Origin: Piliocolobus tephrosceles
Taxonomy: Eukaryota; Chordata; Mammalia; Primates; Cercopithecidae
Direction of reading: 5' to 3'
Length of the DNA: 64,000 nt
NCBI RefSeq assembly: GCF_002776525.5
Contig: NC_045447.1
Coordinates: 23,562,172-23,626,171, forward strand
In this document: positions 1 to 10,990 of the stretch, piece by piece
Layout of the letters: every line of letters starts with the position of its first letter
Position numbering within the stretch: position 1 is the stretch's first letter
Position numbers and translations under genes: made by a program
Notes under the pieces: model-generated
Database searches by the model: none
The model's input: only the letters and a program-made list of their open reading frames with translations
Told to the model about the DNA's origin: nothing

Positions 1-45
1 TTTGGTTTTAATTATGTAAAGAAACAAACTCTGTTTTTATTCTTT

Positions 46-2592
46 CTCCAAGATGGTAAACTGGAGGCTTTTAGCATGCCTCTGCCACTTAGATACAGCA
101 AGATAGCACATAAAGAACAACACTGTGAGCTTTAATTCAAGAAAAATGGGAACCCACTGGAACTGTAAAGGACACCCCAGATGCCAGAGAGGAAAATGCT
201 AGCAAACAGCCTCTGTGATGGTGTCCAGGTGATAAAATGATTGAAGCCCCAGTATGTAAGAGAAACAGCTAGCCTCTTTCTGTGACTTACCTTTCCACCG
301 GGGATATAAGCAACCCAGTCTGAGGGAGAACATTTTGTTTCTTCCTAGCCCTGGATAAAAGTTAGGAAGAGTCTTGGAGATGCTGTGAGGGAAAGACTCT
401 GGGAAAAGCTGCAGACATTTTTCCAGACCTAGGTCTGCAGGCAGGACATGATTTTTAATCTGGGTGCATACGACCTTGACAGCCCAGCTGCTTAGTTGCA
501 CAGGCACTTTAGTCTTGGGTCAGAGATTTAAGCACCTGCTCTGGAGTGGGCAAGGGGCCTCCACAACCAGGACAGTTGGAAAGTGCTTCAGCAGTAGGCA
601 ATAGAATTGTGCTGTCCTCCATAACAGCTGGAGGAGAGCTGCTTACATCTGTGGTTCCTCCTGGGCAGTAACACTTGCAACCAGGGCTAGCTTGGGAACC
701 TGAAACTGATCTGCATGTGCCATTGCTGGATACCCCACCCTGCTCTCCTGAGATTGTGGTATAGTGGGGCCCTCTCTGTTTCATGCCCAGGTGGATCTCC
801 AGGCATTTGTAGCACCTGCTCATCGGGTTCAGCAGCCTGAGTTGCATTATCCTTCCTGGACATAGATTGTGATGCACTGGGACCCTCTTCACTCCTTCCC
901 AGAAGGTCCCCAGACATTCAGAGTACCAGCTCACCCGGATCAGCAGACTAAGCCACCTCATCCTTCTTGTGCAAAGATCCTGGTGCAAGCGGGCCCTCTC
1001 TACTATGCACCCAAGCATTTCACCAGGCATTCTGCTCACAGATTGGAATAATTAATATCATTAAAATAACCTTACTGCCCTAAACAATCTATAAATTCAG
1101 TGCCCTTCGTATGAAACAACCAGTGTTACATTTCACAGAAATCACAAAAACTATGCTAAAATCAATATCGAAAATAAGAGTCAAATAAACAAAGCAATCC
1201 TAAGCAAAAAGAACAAAGCCAGCGGCCTCACATTTCCAGACTTCAAACTGTATTATAAGGCTACGGTAATCATAAAAGCATGGTACTGGTACAAAAACAG
1301 ACATATAGGCAAGTGGAATAGAATAGAAAACCCAGAAATAAAACCACACGCATAGAGCCATCTAATATTTGACAAAGTTGACAAAAATGAGCAAGGAGTC
1401 ATTTCACCATACACAAAAATTAACTCAAAATGGATTAAAGATTTAAACGTGAGACCTCTCAAACTATAAGAATCCCAGAAGAAAATCTAGGAAACACCAT
1501 TCTGGATATCAGCCTTGGGAAATAATTTATGACTAAGTCCCCGTAGGCAACTGCAACAAAAACAAAAATTGACAAGTGGTACCTAATTAAACTAAAGAGC
1601 TCCTGCACAGTAAAATAAACTATCAACAGAGTAAACAGACATCCTATAGAATGGGAGAAAATATTTGCAAATTTTGCATCTGACAAAGGTCTAATATGCA
1701 GAATTTATACGGAATTTAAACAATTCTTTATGCAAGCAATTATACAATTTCTCATTCCTTTAAACAAGCAAAAAAAACCTTCATTAAACAAGCAAAAACA
1801 AATTCATTCCTTAAAATATAGGCAAAAGACATGAACAGACACTTCTCAGAAGAAGACATTCAAGTGGCCAACATATGAAAAAAATATTCCACATCACCAA
1901 TCATCAGAGAAATGCAAATTAAAACCACGAGATATCATGTCACACCAGTCAGACTGACTATTAAAAAGTCAAAAATCAACAGATGTTGGCAAGGCTGTGG
2001 ATTAAGGGGAATGCTTATACATTTTTGGTGGAAATGTAAATTAGTTCATCCTCTGTAGAACTACCATTCAACCCAGCAGTCTCATTACTGTATATATACC
2101 CAAAAGAAAAAAAGAAGACACATGTACTTACATATTCATCACAGCACTATTCATAATAGCAAAAACATGGAATTAACCCAGGTACCCAATAAGAGTGAAT
2201 TGGATAAAGAGAATGTGGTACATATACTCCGTGGAATACTACACAATCTTAAAAAAGAATGAAATCATGTGCTTTGCAGCAACATGGCTGCAGTTGGGGC
2301 CATTATCCTAAGCAGACTAACACAGGAACAGAAACCAAATATCACACGTTTTCAATTATAATTGGGAGTTAACCACTGGGTATTTAGGGACATAAAGACA
2401 GCAACAATAGACACTAGGGACTCCTAGAGAAGGGAAGGAAGGAGAAAAAGTTTGAAAAACTTGTGTACTATGCTCAATACCTGAATGATGAGATCATTTG
2501 TACCCCAAACCTCAGCATCATGCAATATACCCAGGTAGCAAACCTGCACATGTACCCTCTGAATCTAAAAAAAAAAATTGAAAAGTAATAAT
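46..2592 (+). mobile_element. Primate L1 with large internal deletion (5'UTR fused to ORF2 3' end)
   Basis: From about 46 the strand reads like the start of an older primate L1 5'UTR ('ttctccaagatggt', a form of the usual 'aagatggcgga' start) and continues to about 1045. From there it is the 3' third of ORF2 ('gcaatcctaagcaaaaag', 'tggtactggtacaaaaac', 'cacttctcagaagaagac', 'gtggaatactacacaatc') and a short 3'UTR ending in an A-rich tail at 2567-2592. ORF1 and roughly the first two thirds of ORF2 are missing, so about 2.5 kb of an expected 6 kb remains. The reading frame is full of stops and the copy is dead. The ORF2 and tail part is certain; the 5'UTR assignment is from memory of L1PB/L1PA-type 5'UTRs and less sure. 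Confidence 0.7.
640..1040 (+). repeat. About 112-base tandem repeat inside the L1 5'UTR
   Basis: Three related units start at 752 ('gattgtggtatagtggggcc'), 865 ('gattgtgatgcactgggacc') and 976 ('gatcctggtgcaagcgggcc'), giving periods of 113 and 111 bases. Each continues with 'cc(c)ag..g(t/g)..ccccaggcatt'-like text and a 'cagcag(a)ct(a/g)ag' block. A weaker unit can be traced back to about 640, and the last unit is cut short near 1040 where ORF2 sequence begins. The minus strand is open for 176 codons across this block (509-1039). The repeat period is not a multiple of three, so the units are read in different frames; this is most simply chance openness. Confidence 0.65.
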
Positions 2593-2722
2593 AATAATAG
2601 TAAAATGATTGTTGAATAGCACAAAATGCTAATTAAAAGATTTGTGAAGGCTTCTAATTGTTCATTCATTTTACATACTCACATATTTAAATACTATATA
2701 TTATTTTTAAAAACTCTGACTT

Positions 2723-3028
2723 GGCCGAGCACAGTGGCTCACACCTGTAATCCCAGCACTTTGGGAGGCCGAGGCGGGCAGATCGTGAGGTCAGGAGATC
2801 GAGACTATCCTGGCTAACACAGTGAAACCCCGTCTCTACTAAAAATACAAAATAAATTAGGCAGTTGTAGTGGTGGGGGCCTGTAGTCCCAGCTACTTGG
2901 GAGGCTGAGGCAGGAGAATGGCATGAACCCGGGAGGTGGAGCTTGCAGTGAGCTGAGATGGAGCTACTGCACTCCAGCCTGGACGACAGCGCAAGACTCC
3001 ATCTCAAACAAAACAAAACAAAACAAAA
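2723..3028 (+). mobile_element. AluY-like SINE
   Basis: Full dimeric Alu starting 'ggccgagcacagtggctc' with the Y-type 'ggagatcgagactatcctgg' and 'gtgaaaccccgtctctac', ending in an AAAAC-type tail. Imperfect flanking duplications are visible: 'aaactctgactt' before it and 'aaatctctggctt' after it. It forms a tail-to-tail inverted pair with the minus-strand Alu that starts 127 bases downstream. Confidence 0.95.
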
Positions 3029-3154
3029 TCTCTGGCTTATCTGAGACTAGGTTGTAATTTTGCTCTCTAGTATTTTCTGATCTTTTTTTATTCTAGTTTC
3101 TTTTTTGTTTAATTCTGTTGTTATTTTTTCTCTTTTCTTTTATTTTTTATTATA

Positions 3155-3445
3155 TACATTTTGAAGTAGGGTCTCATTCTGTCATCCAGGCTGTAGTGCA
3201 GTGGGATGATCATGGCTCACTGCAGCCTCAACCTCCCAGACTCAAGCAATCCTCCCACCTCAGCCTCCTGAGTAGCTAGGACTACAGGTGTGCATTACCA
3301 CACCCAGCTAAATTTTAAATATTTTGTAGAAACCTATTTTTCCCTGTGTTACCAAGACTGGTCTTGAACTCCTGGGTTCAAATGATCCTCCTGCCTTAGC
3401 CTCTCAAAATGCTGGAATTACAGGCATGAACCACCACACCTGGCC
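3155..3445 (-). mobile_element. AluJ-like SINE
   Basis: Minus-strand Alu. The reverse-strand wording 'gatcatggctcactgcagcc' and 'ctcaacctcccag' is typical of the oldest J subfamily, and it is strongly diverged. It ends 'cacacctggcc' at 3445. Confidence 0.93.
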
Positions 3446-3460
3446 TATAGTTGAGCAAAT

Positions 3461-4105
3461 ACATTTTTTTAAACTTCTATTTTAAGCTCAGTGATACATG
3501 TGCAGGTTTGTTACAAAGTAAACTTGTGTCATGTGGGTTTGCTATACAGACTATTTTTCTTTTTCTTTTCTTTGTCTTTTATTTTATTTTATTTTATTTT
3601 TAGAGACAGAGTCTCACTCTGTCATCTAGGCTGGAGTGAAGTGGTAGGATCTCAGCTCACTGCAACCTCCGCCTCCTGGGTTCAAGCAATTCTCATGCCT
3701 CAGTCTCCCAAGTAGCTGGGATTACAGGTGCCCGCCACCACACCTCACTAATTTTTGTATGTTTAGTAGAGATGGGGTTTCACCATGTTGGCCAAGCTGG
3801 TCTCGAACTCCTGCCCTCAGGTGATCTGCCCATCTCTACCTCCCAAAGTGCTGGGATTACAGGTATGAGCCACGGCCCCCAGCCTTACAGATTATTTCAT
3901 CACCCAAGTATTAAGCCTAGCTCCCATTAGTTATTTTTCCTGATCCTCTTTCTCCTCCCACCCTCCACCCTGCCCTAGGTCCCAGTGTGTGTTGTTCCCC
4001 TCTATGGATCCATGTGTTCTCATCATTTAGCTCCCACTTATAAGTGAGAACATGCAGTATTTGTTTTCTGATTCTGCGTTAGTTTACTAAGGATAATGGC
4101 CTCCT
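3461..4105 (-). mobile_element. L1 3' end (primate L1), split by an Alu
   Basis: Reverse-strand L1 3'UTR and ORF2 end: 'gtgatacatgtgcaggtttg', then after the Alu 'cacccaagtattaagcctag', 'cccacttataagtgagaaca' and 'aaggataatggcctcc'. The two parts (3461-3561 and 3885-4105) join without loss once the Alu and its target duplication are removed. It is 5' truncated. Confidence 0.93.
3562..3884 (-). mobile_element. AluS-like SINE nested in L1
   Basis: Minus-strand Alu with a long pyrimidine tail containing a (TTTTA)n stretch at about 3575-3601. It is flanked by an 11-base duplication of the L1 target, 'acagactattt' upstream and 'acagattattt' downstream. It is therefore younger than the L1 it splits. 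Confidence 0.95.
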
Positions 4106-4739
4106 GAAAACCTCTTCTAGTTTTTTCTGAAATTTAAGTCTTTCTTATTTTGTAATAAAAGCATGAAAAACAATGAATTAGTCTCTAAGCCCTGCTTTTA
4201 ATTGGATTACTATTTTATTTAAGTTGTATTCCAATCATGCAGCTGTAAGCATACTAACATTTCTGTAATGTTTTTCTTTGAAATCTAAGTTATTTAGATG
4301 TATTTTTTTAAATTGTCAACATATTTGATTATGTTTTGTTTTTGTTTTTGTGTTTTAGTTAAAGAATATGGTTTATATAAGCTAATTTTTCAGACTTCTT
4401 TTATGAACTAGTATGTGGTTGATTTTCACTAATATTCACTAATATTTCTAATATTCAATAATATTTTCACTAATTTTAAAATACGCCTTAAAATAGCATT
4501 TTCAGATGTTATATTAAACATGGGTTTTGGGTGTGTGGATATACCCACACACACTTCCTACCACCAATACACACACAACCAGGGACAACTCCTCTCACCC
4601 ATTAGTTCCAGGTTGTTAATTGTGACATTTAAGTTTCCTGTATCCTCGGAGACTTTTTAAGCAACTGGCTAATCTAATAATTGTGAGAAGACTATGTTTT
4701 TAAAAATATTTTAATATGATAGTGGATTTACCTATTGCT
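4106..4739. other. Unassigned AT-rich sequence
   Basis: No repeat or exon recognised. A short impure CA-rich patch lies at about 4543-4580, and direct copies of 'ttcactaatatt' lie near 4425-4446. Confidence 0.5.
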
Positions 4740-5596
4740 CCTTGAAAATTTCTTAATTTGTGCTCTGTATTTTACTAAATGATATCACGTACATACAAAT
4801 ATTATCTCTTGTTGGCAAAATAAACATTTCATCAACATGTAGTGATTCTCTTTATTTCTGGTAAAGAGTTCTACCTCCAAGTCTATGTTTACCATCATTA
4901 TATCAACCTATTTTTATTACCATTTGCCTAGTACAATTTTTTTCATTCTTTACTCCTTTTTGTGGCCTTATGTTTTATGTGTTTCTCTTTTTAAAATCAG
5001 AGAGCTCGTTTGGGGAAAAAAAATCCAATCGAGCATTTTTTTTTAACCTAGAAAATTCAGTCCGTTGCCATTAATTGTAAGTACTAACATAGTTGGATTT
5101 GTTTTTGTCATCTTATTTTATGCATTCTATTCTCATGCTTTTTCCTTTTTTCTTAAGTTTTGCCCATTTAAAATATTTGATTGATTAGGGATTTATTTCC
5201 CCTTACTCCGTATTTTCCCCCACTCTGTGCTGTTTTGGAAGTTTCCTACTAGATTTCTACTATTACAGTGTTTCTCTGAAATTAAATACTGTACCTGCTT
5301 CATTTCATCCAAAGTTAGTCACATGTTTATTTTCTCTTTCTGAACACAAGAATCTAAGGACATAGTAATTCTCATCATTCTTACATGACATACACTGTTC
5401 ATTGCAGAATTTTAATTCTAGATTTCAAATCGATAGTCAAGGTTTGTTTAGACTTATCCACAAAAGTAACATTTTTTTCTCAATATTTCTTGTTGCATTC
5501 CAGACCTTCTTTTATGGATTATTTTTTTCCTTCCTAAATTTTATTTTTAAAATTACTCTAGTAATGGTAGTGAATCCAGTTGTTTTTCTGAAGTCT

Positions 5597-5895
5597 TTTT
5601 TTTTTTTTTTTTTTGAGACGGAGTCTTGCTCTGTCGCCCGAGCTGGAGTGCAGTGGCCAGATCTCAGCTCACTGCAAGCTCCGCCTCCCGGGTTTACGCC
5701 ATTCTCCTGCCTCAGCCTCCGGAGTAGCTGGGACTACAGGCGCCCGCCACCTCGCCCGGCTAGTTTTTTGTATTTTTAGTAGAGACGGGGTTTCACCGTG
5801 TTAGCCAGGATGGTCTCGATCTCCTGACCTCGTGATCCGCCCGTCTCGGCCTCCCAAAGTGCTGGGATTACAGGCTTGAGCCACCGCGCCCGGCC
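5597..5895 (-). mobile_element. AluYR-type SINE (Old World monkey lineage)
   Basis: Nearly undiverged minus-strand Alu. It carries the reverse complements of the cercopithecid markers: 'ggcttgagccaccgcgcc' (sense 'ggctcaagcc'), 'gtggccagatctcagctc' (near sense 'gatccggccac') and 'cccgggtttacgcc'. The T-run is at 5598-5615. I could not find a convincing target duplication. Confidence 0.95.
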
Positions 5896-6333
5896 TACTA
5901 CTGTTCTTAACATTAGTATTATTGGATATTCAATTCCAGCTTGGTTTTTTCCAACAATTTGAAATGTTCCACTCTCCTCTTTCTGTGGATTAAAGTTAGC
6001 AGCTAGTCTAACTCTCATGCCTTTTTTGACTTAAACTGGTTTATTCTTCTGTCATATTTTAATAATGTCGCTTTACTATTGATGTTTTCCTATGTCACTG
6101 TAGTTTTACTATCATTTATTTATTTTATGTGTGTCTTTGTCTTTCTACTTAGGATTCACTAAACTGCTGCTATCGCTTTGCATAATGCCTTTTGACAATC
6201 TGTTCTCCTCTTTATTTCTAGAACTGTAATTAAGCATGTATCAGACCTAGTAATGTATTGCCAAGAGATGCCAATAACTCCACGGCACATCTCCTCATTT
6301 CCCCTTTGTATTTTCTATCCTTTTAAATTTTTT

Positions 6334-6620
6334 ATTATTTATTTATTTATTTAATTAAGACAGAATCTCGCACTCTCGCCCAGGCCGGAGTGCAGTGGTG
6401 CCATCTCGGCTCACTGCAAGCTCTGCCTCCAGGTTCACACCATTCTCCTGCCTCGGGACTACAGGCACCCACCACCACACCTGGCTAATTTTTTGTATTT
6501 TTAGTAGAGAAGGGGTTTCACCGTGTTAGCCAGGATGGTCTCGATCTCTTGGCCTTGTGATCTGCCCGCCTCAGCCTCCCAAAGTACTGGGATTACAGGC
6601 GTGAGCCACAGCGCATGGCC
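6334..6620 (-). mobile_element. AluY-like SINE with 16-base internal deletion
   Basis: Minus-strand Alu with a (TTTA)n-expanded tail at 6333-6352. It is flanked by a perfect 13-base duplication 'tgtattttctatc' (6307-6319 and 6621-6633). Between 'ctcctgcctc' and 'gggactacagg' the usual 'agcctcccgagtagct' is missing, a clean deletion in the right arm. Confidence 0.95.
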
Positions 6621-7150
6621 TGTATTTTCTATCTTATTACACTTTAGCATTGTTCTCTGTTTAATCTCGTTACATTGCCCTGCCAATTCTTGATTTTTCT
6701 CTCTAGCTTTAATTGATGTTAAATGTGTCAATGTAATTTTAAATTTAATTATCATATTTTTATTTCTATAATTTCTGATCTTTTACCTAATTTACCTGAC
6801 CCATTTTTAACAAGTTCTTGCTTCTGATATTTTTTGTTTCTTTTTAAGAACATAATAAATATAAAAGTGTTTTACATCCTATCTTGGTACAAGTAGTCTT
6901 TTGCATATGATTATATTGTTTGATGTTTCTCCTGAGTTTTCTTTATAATACCATTAATTTTTATGTGCTCTGTGATTTTTTATTTTGAGTTCCAATTCAC
7001 TGGTCCATATTTGTCAGAAATATTTAAAACCTATGTTGAGAGTGCATTCCTCATGGAAGTTTGCCTAGAGGCATTACCAATCCATAATTTTAAAGTCCAG
7101 ATTAACATGTTTTGAGCCACAAAGGTAGTTTGAATTACAGTTCTAAACCT

Positions 7151-7780
7151 GAGTGAGAGTGGGCTTATGACTGTGAAGTTTTAAAGGAATTTTCTTTTTT
7201 CTTCCTCTCAGAACCAAGGCCAATAACTCCATCACATGCCTCTGAAAATCATGCTTTTCTCTAGTTCACCCACTGTTGTGTTACATCTTAGGAATTTCAG
7301 ATTATGAGGCATCTCCATTCTGATCTTCAAATTTATATGGGCCCCAGAATTTATTTCCAGTGACCCTTTCTATACCTTTTTGAAACCTAAGCACTGGGCT
7401 ACCAGATAACAGCAGATACTGCTAGCACGAAAATCATCCTTCCCCAGCATTTTAGACACTTCGCTCACTCAAGTATTATTTCAGACATTTAATCCTCTGT
7501 ACTGCTGATAAAGTCACTCCTATTCACTCTTCTAAAATTATTCTAAGTGTTGAAGAAGATTTAAAAAAGTATCCAGCCTGGCTAAAGCCCCTCCTCTGTA
7601 TTCCATAGCAAGAATGAATCCATTCTTACTTAGCTCTATGTATAATTTGTTACCTCCACTGTTTATTCACTTTTCTCTTAACAGTGAGTTCCTTGAAGCC
7701 TTCCAGTATGTTTTCAATGGCATCTGAAAAATAAGCCCTCTCATGGCTCAAACTACTTTGTTTTAATAATTATTTATATT
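7151..7780. other. Unassigned sequence
   Basis: No exon or clear repeat seen. It may continue the old LINE block upstream, but I cannot anchor it to L1 motifs. Confidence 0.4.
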
Positions 7781-8083
7781 AGCTGGGTGCAGTGACTCAC
7801 ACCTGTAATCCCAGTTCTTTGGGAGGCTGAGGCGGGCAGATCACCTGAGCTCAAGAGTTTGAGAGCAGCCTGGCCAACATGGTGAAACCCTGTGTCTACT
7901 AAAAACACAAAAATGAGCCGGGCATGGTGGTGGGTGCCTGTAGTCCCAGCTACTTGGGAGGCTGAGTCAGGAGAATCGCTTGAACTCTTGGAGGTGGAGG
8001 TTGCAGCAAGCTGGGATTTCACCACTGCACTCCAGCCTGGGCAACAGAGCAAGACTCTGTCTCAAAAAAATTTTTAAAAAAAT
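7781..8083 (+). mobile_element. AluS-like SINE
   Basis: Plus-strand dimeric Alu ('agctgggtgcagtgactcac', 'gcctggccaacatggtgaaa'). A near-perfect target duplication flanks it: 'aattatttatat' upstream and 'aattgtttatat' downstream. Confidence 0.95.
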
Positions 8084-8121
8084 TGTTTATATCTATGTAT
8101 AGCTAAGTATACACATGCACA

Positions 8122-8145
8122 TACACACACACACACACACACACA
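8122..8145 (+). repeat. (AC)n dinucleotide microsatellite
   Basis: An uninterrupted AC run of about 12 units just after the Alu, followed by GTGTG. Confidence 0.95.
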
Positions 8146-9609
8146 GTGTGATTTGTTACATCTATCATACTATTGCCCATGGCTAATATATTTTCTAGGA
8201 CTATGTCTATCCATTCACTCATCAAAATTTCTTCAGTAGCTATGCTACATGTGAAGAGTAAAGTAAGATCACTCTCTTCAAAATATTTCAACTTAAGGTT
8301 AAATATCAAAAATATAAAAATATGTAGAAGTTCTCAAGAAAGTAGTCTTATTATTCACTTCTATCTTCTTCAGTCATCTTAAGTTTTTTCAGTTTCCCAT
8401 ACAAACCATTGATAGGTTTTGCTTAAGGGCAAATTTGCTACCAACTTACAGGATATATTTGTTCAAGTTAGAGAAAGACCTGATCTCTGTACAGAATTAT
8501 ACAGAGGAAGAACCTCTAGGTAGAGGAAGCCGCCATCACTTGAATTGTGAAAGTTGTCTTTTTGCAAAAAAAAAAAAAAAAAAAAAAAAAAAGGAAAAAG
8601 AAAAAAAAACACTTCTTCCTCCAAGTAGATGTGTCTGGATTTTAGTCTCCACTTCATCATCAAACAGTGCCCAACAGGGATCAGGCTGCACAAAGATATG
8701 TACTAGGTATCTAAGTAAGCACATTGAACAGGCAATCTGATATAAGCCTCTCAAGCTTGAGATGGTCCTAGGTAGAGATAAGTCTTTCGGATTTATCAGA
8801 TTATAAATATTGTATCCATTCAGACATTATCCTCACCAAGAAGACTCTCCTTGCACCTGAAATCTTAGGCACCCAAAGAAGACAAGGAACAACAGGATAT
8901 TGAGATATGGAGGAAATCTTAGAAATCAGAGTTGAATCTTATGACCACTCATCACACAGCCTCTGGATTTGAGAAGTTTGTTATAAACACAGGTGAAAAA
9001 CTAATCACTAGCATCGTTAGCATTATGCCGTAAGTAAAACAGGCTTCCATCCTGGGCACACCTTCATCACAATTGTCACCACACTGTGAGGGTTAGTGTT
9101 TACTTATTTATAAATTATTTTTTAAAGTTTACCAGTTTACACTGCCAAACTATCTTGCATACCACTAATAGTGCACATTCCTCACTTTATGATATACTGG
9201 GCTGGATGATTTTCCAACCCAGCCTGGAATTCAAGGGTCTAGTGAATGGTATAGATTAATGTGAATTCAGAAAAGAGAAGAAGGCTTCCTGGATGCAATG
9301 GAAATTGTTAGTAAAGTCATGTGTTTGGAATAGTAAAGCCATGAGCTCTAAATTGTCTTGGACAGCCTACCTGAATTCTAGCACAGAGATTGTCATAATG
9401 TTAAGTCAATAAATATTCATAGCATGAATTAAATTTGCCAAGAGGCTTGGCCTGAGTTAGATGTCTCTAAAAATTATTTTACTGTATAAATTATGGATAC
9501 AACCAAGTGATCAGTTTTTATATTCATAGTGCTAGTCAGCATTTGACAAGACACTCAACATGAACTTATTGTGTGGCTGCTATTACTCACTAATATAAAG
9601 GTTGCTTAT
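8146..9609. other. Unassigned sequence with a long A-run
   Basis: Mostly unique-looking sequence. A 27-base poly(A) run at 8566-8592 is followed by A-rich text to about 8610. No retroposed gene body could be recognised upstream of it. Near 9395-9425 'taagtcaataaatattcata' resembles the 3' end of an L2 copy, but too little remains to call. Confidence 0.5.
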
Positions 9610-9896
9610 GGCAGCCGGGAGTGGTGGCTCACACCTGTAATCCCAACACTTTGGGAGGCTGAAGCACGTGGATCCTTTGAGGCTAAGAGTCCGAGACCAG
9701 CCTGGCGAACATGGTGAAACCCTGTCTCTACTAAAAATACAAAAGTTAGCGGGGTGTAGTGGTGCATGCCTGTAATTCCAGCTACTGGGAGGTTGAGGCT
9801 GAAGAATCATTTGCACCCAGGAGGTGAAGTTTGCAGTGAGCCGAGATAGCACCACGGCGCTCCAGCCTGGACGACTCCAGAAAAAAAAAAAAAAAA
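9610..9896 (+). mobile_element. AluS-like SINE, 3' end shortened
   Basis: Plus-strand Alu ('gccgggagtggtggctcac', 'gaccagcctggcgaacatgg'). It passes directly from 'ccagcctggacgactcca' to a 16-base A-run, so the usual 'gagactctgtctc' end is missing. Confidence 0.94.
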
Positions 9897-10467
9897 GAGG
9901 GCTTCTTGGGAATGTAAGTCAGGATTTTATGGTAGCACCATTAAGGCCATTAAGGGTGAGGGCATTTCCCCATATAGTGTAACACCTTCAAAGAACACTA
10001 AGATATACCTTAAACATCCTCAGTGCTTGCTTACTCAATAGACAGAAGATTCATAAATCCAGTGAGTCATCCTATACCTGGCCCTGTACTGTCCCTCATG
10101 GGTAGGAAGCTGTTTGCACAGTTAGGTTTTCCCGGGAACAGGGGACAGCTTGCATTTTTTGGTTCCTGTTTATTTTCAGCAACTGAAGTCTTTCCAAACG
10201 GCAGTTAATGAGAATTTCAGAGACATAAGACTGTCATGAGAAAGCTGTGTAATCCAATAAGCCACTTGAGCCAAGATTTTAAGCATGCAAATGGCACATT
10301 AGTCTTTAAGGGGTAACCACTTTATCCAAGATGAACCAGCTGACCCAAGTGGCATCTTCCCATACCGCAGGGTGAGGCATAGAATGGGAGACCCAGTCTT
10401 TCCACAGTCTTAGCTGCTAGGCACAATGGAATTCTTTGTTATTTATTCAGCTGTTAACCTAAAAATG
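9897..10467. other. Unassigned sequence
   Basis: No exon, RNA gene or repeat recognised. Confidence 0.45.
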
Positions 10468-10479
10468 TATCTAACTCTT

Positions 10480-10774
10480 TTTTCTTGTTGTTGTTGAGAC
10501 GGAGTCTCCCTCTGTCGCCAGGCTTCAGTGTGGAGGCGCAATCTCAGCTTACTGCAACCTCTGCTTCCCAGGTTCAAGTGATTCTCCTGCCTCAGCCTCC
10601 CGAGCAGCTGGGACTACAGCTGTGCCACCACACCCAGCTAATTCTTGTATTTTTAGTAGAGACAGGATTTCACCATGTTGACCAGGATTGTCTCCATCTC
10701 TTGACCTTGTGATCCACTTGCCTCGACCTCCCAAAGTGCTAGGATTACAGGCATGAGCCACCACGCCTGACTCA
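10480..10774 (-). mobile_element. AluS-like SINE
   Basis: Minus-strand Alu with a (TTG)n-interrupted tail. A perfect 12-base target duplication 'tatctaactctt' lies at 10468-10479 and 10775-10786, which fixes both ends. Confidence 0.96.
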
Positions 10775-10840
10775 TATCTAACTCTTGATGAATCTGTTTA
10801 GTGAACCAAGGAAGAGATTAACTAGATAGCAACTGCTCAT

Positions 10841-10856
10841 TTTTTTTTTTTTTTAA
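10841..10856 (+). repeat. T-run
   Basis: Homopolymer of 16 T followed by 'aataaataatc'; no adjacent retroelement body recognised. Confidence 0.9.
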
Positions 10857-10879
10857 TAAATAATCTCATGTTTGGGCTT

Positions 10880-10990
10880 AAGATACTTGCATAGTCCCAG
10901 ATTTGTCATTAGTGTACGCTATGACCTTGGGCAACTTACTGATTATCCTGGGCCTCAGTATACTGATCATAAAAGAAATTAGAGTGACAA
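10880..10990 (+). repeat. MIR SINE fragment
   Basis: Core MIR wording 'tatgaccttgggcaacttac' followed by 'gggcctcagtatactgatc', matching the conserved MIR 'gtgaccttgggcaagt..cctcagtttcctcatc' order. Confidence 0.8.

Larger units (their letters stand above)
4740..7150 (-). mobile_element. Very old L1M/HAL1-like LINE remnant, minus strand, carrying two Alus
   Basis: Read on the minus strand, several patches resemble mammal-wide L1 ORF2 and 3'UTR. On the plus strand they look like 'attctctttatttctggtaa', 'ttaacctagaaaattcagtc..ccattaattgtaagtactaac..gttggatttg' and 'tctgttctcctctttatttc'. The text is heavily diverged and interrupted by Alus at 5597-5895 and 6334-6620. Similar but better preserved sequence lies at 25740-26486. 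Ends are approximate, and the block may hold more than one fragment. Confidence 0.55.

Noticed and set aside
509..1039. 176-codon minus-strand open frame as a protein gene
   Set aside because: It lies in a tandem repeat within an L1 5'UTR-like segment, reads different frames in successive units and resembles no known protein. Kept only as an observation.
5402..5804. Open frames of 125 and 63 codons on the plus strand
   Set aside because: Both run through the minus-strand AluYR. The peptide text is the familiar translation of an inverted Alu.
8566..8610. Long A-run as the tail of a processed pseudogene
   Set aside because: The upstream sequence matches no mRNA or SINE body I recognise, and no target duplication is visible.
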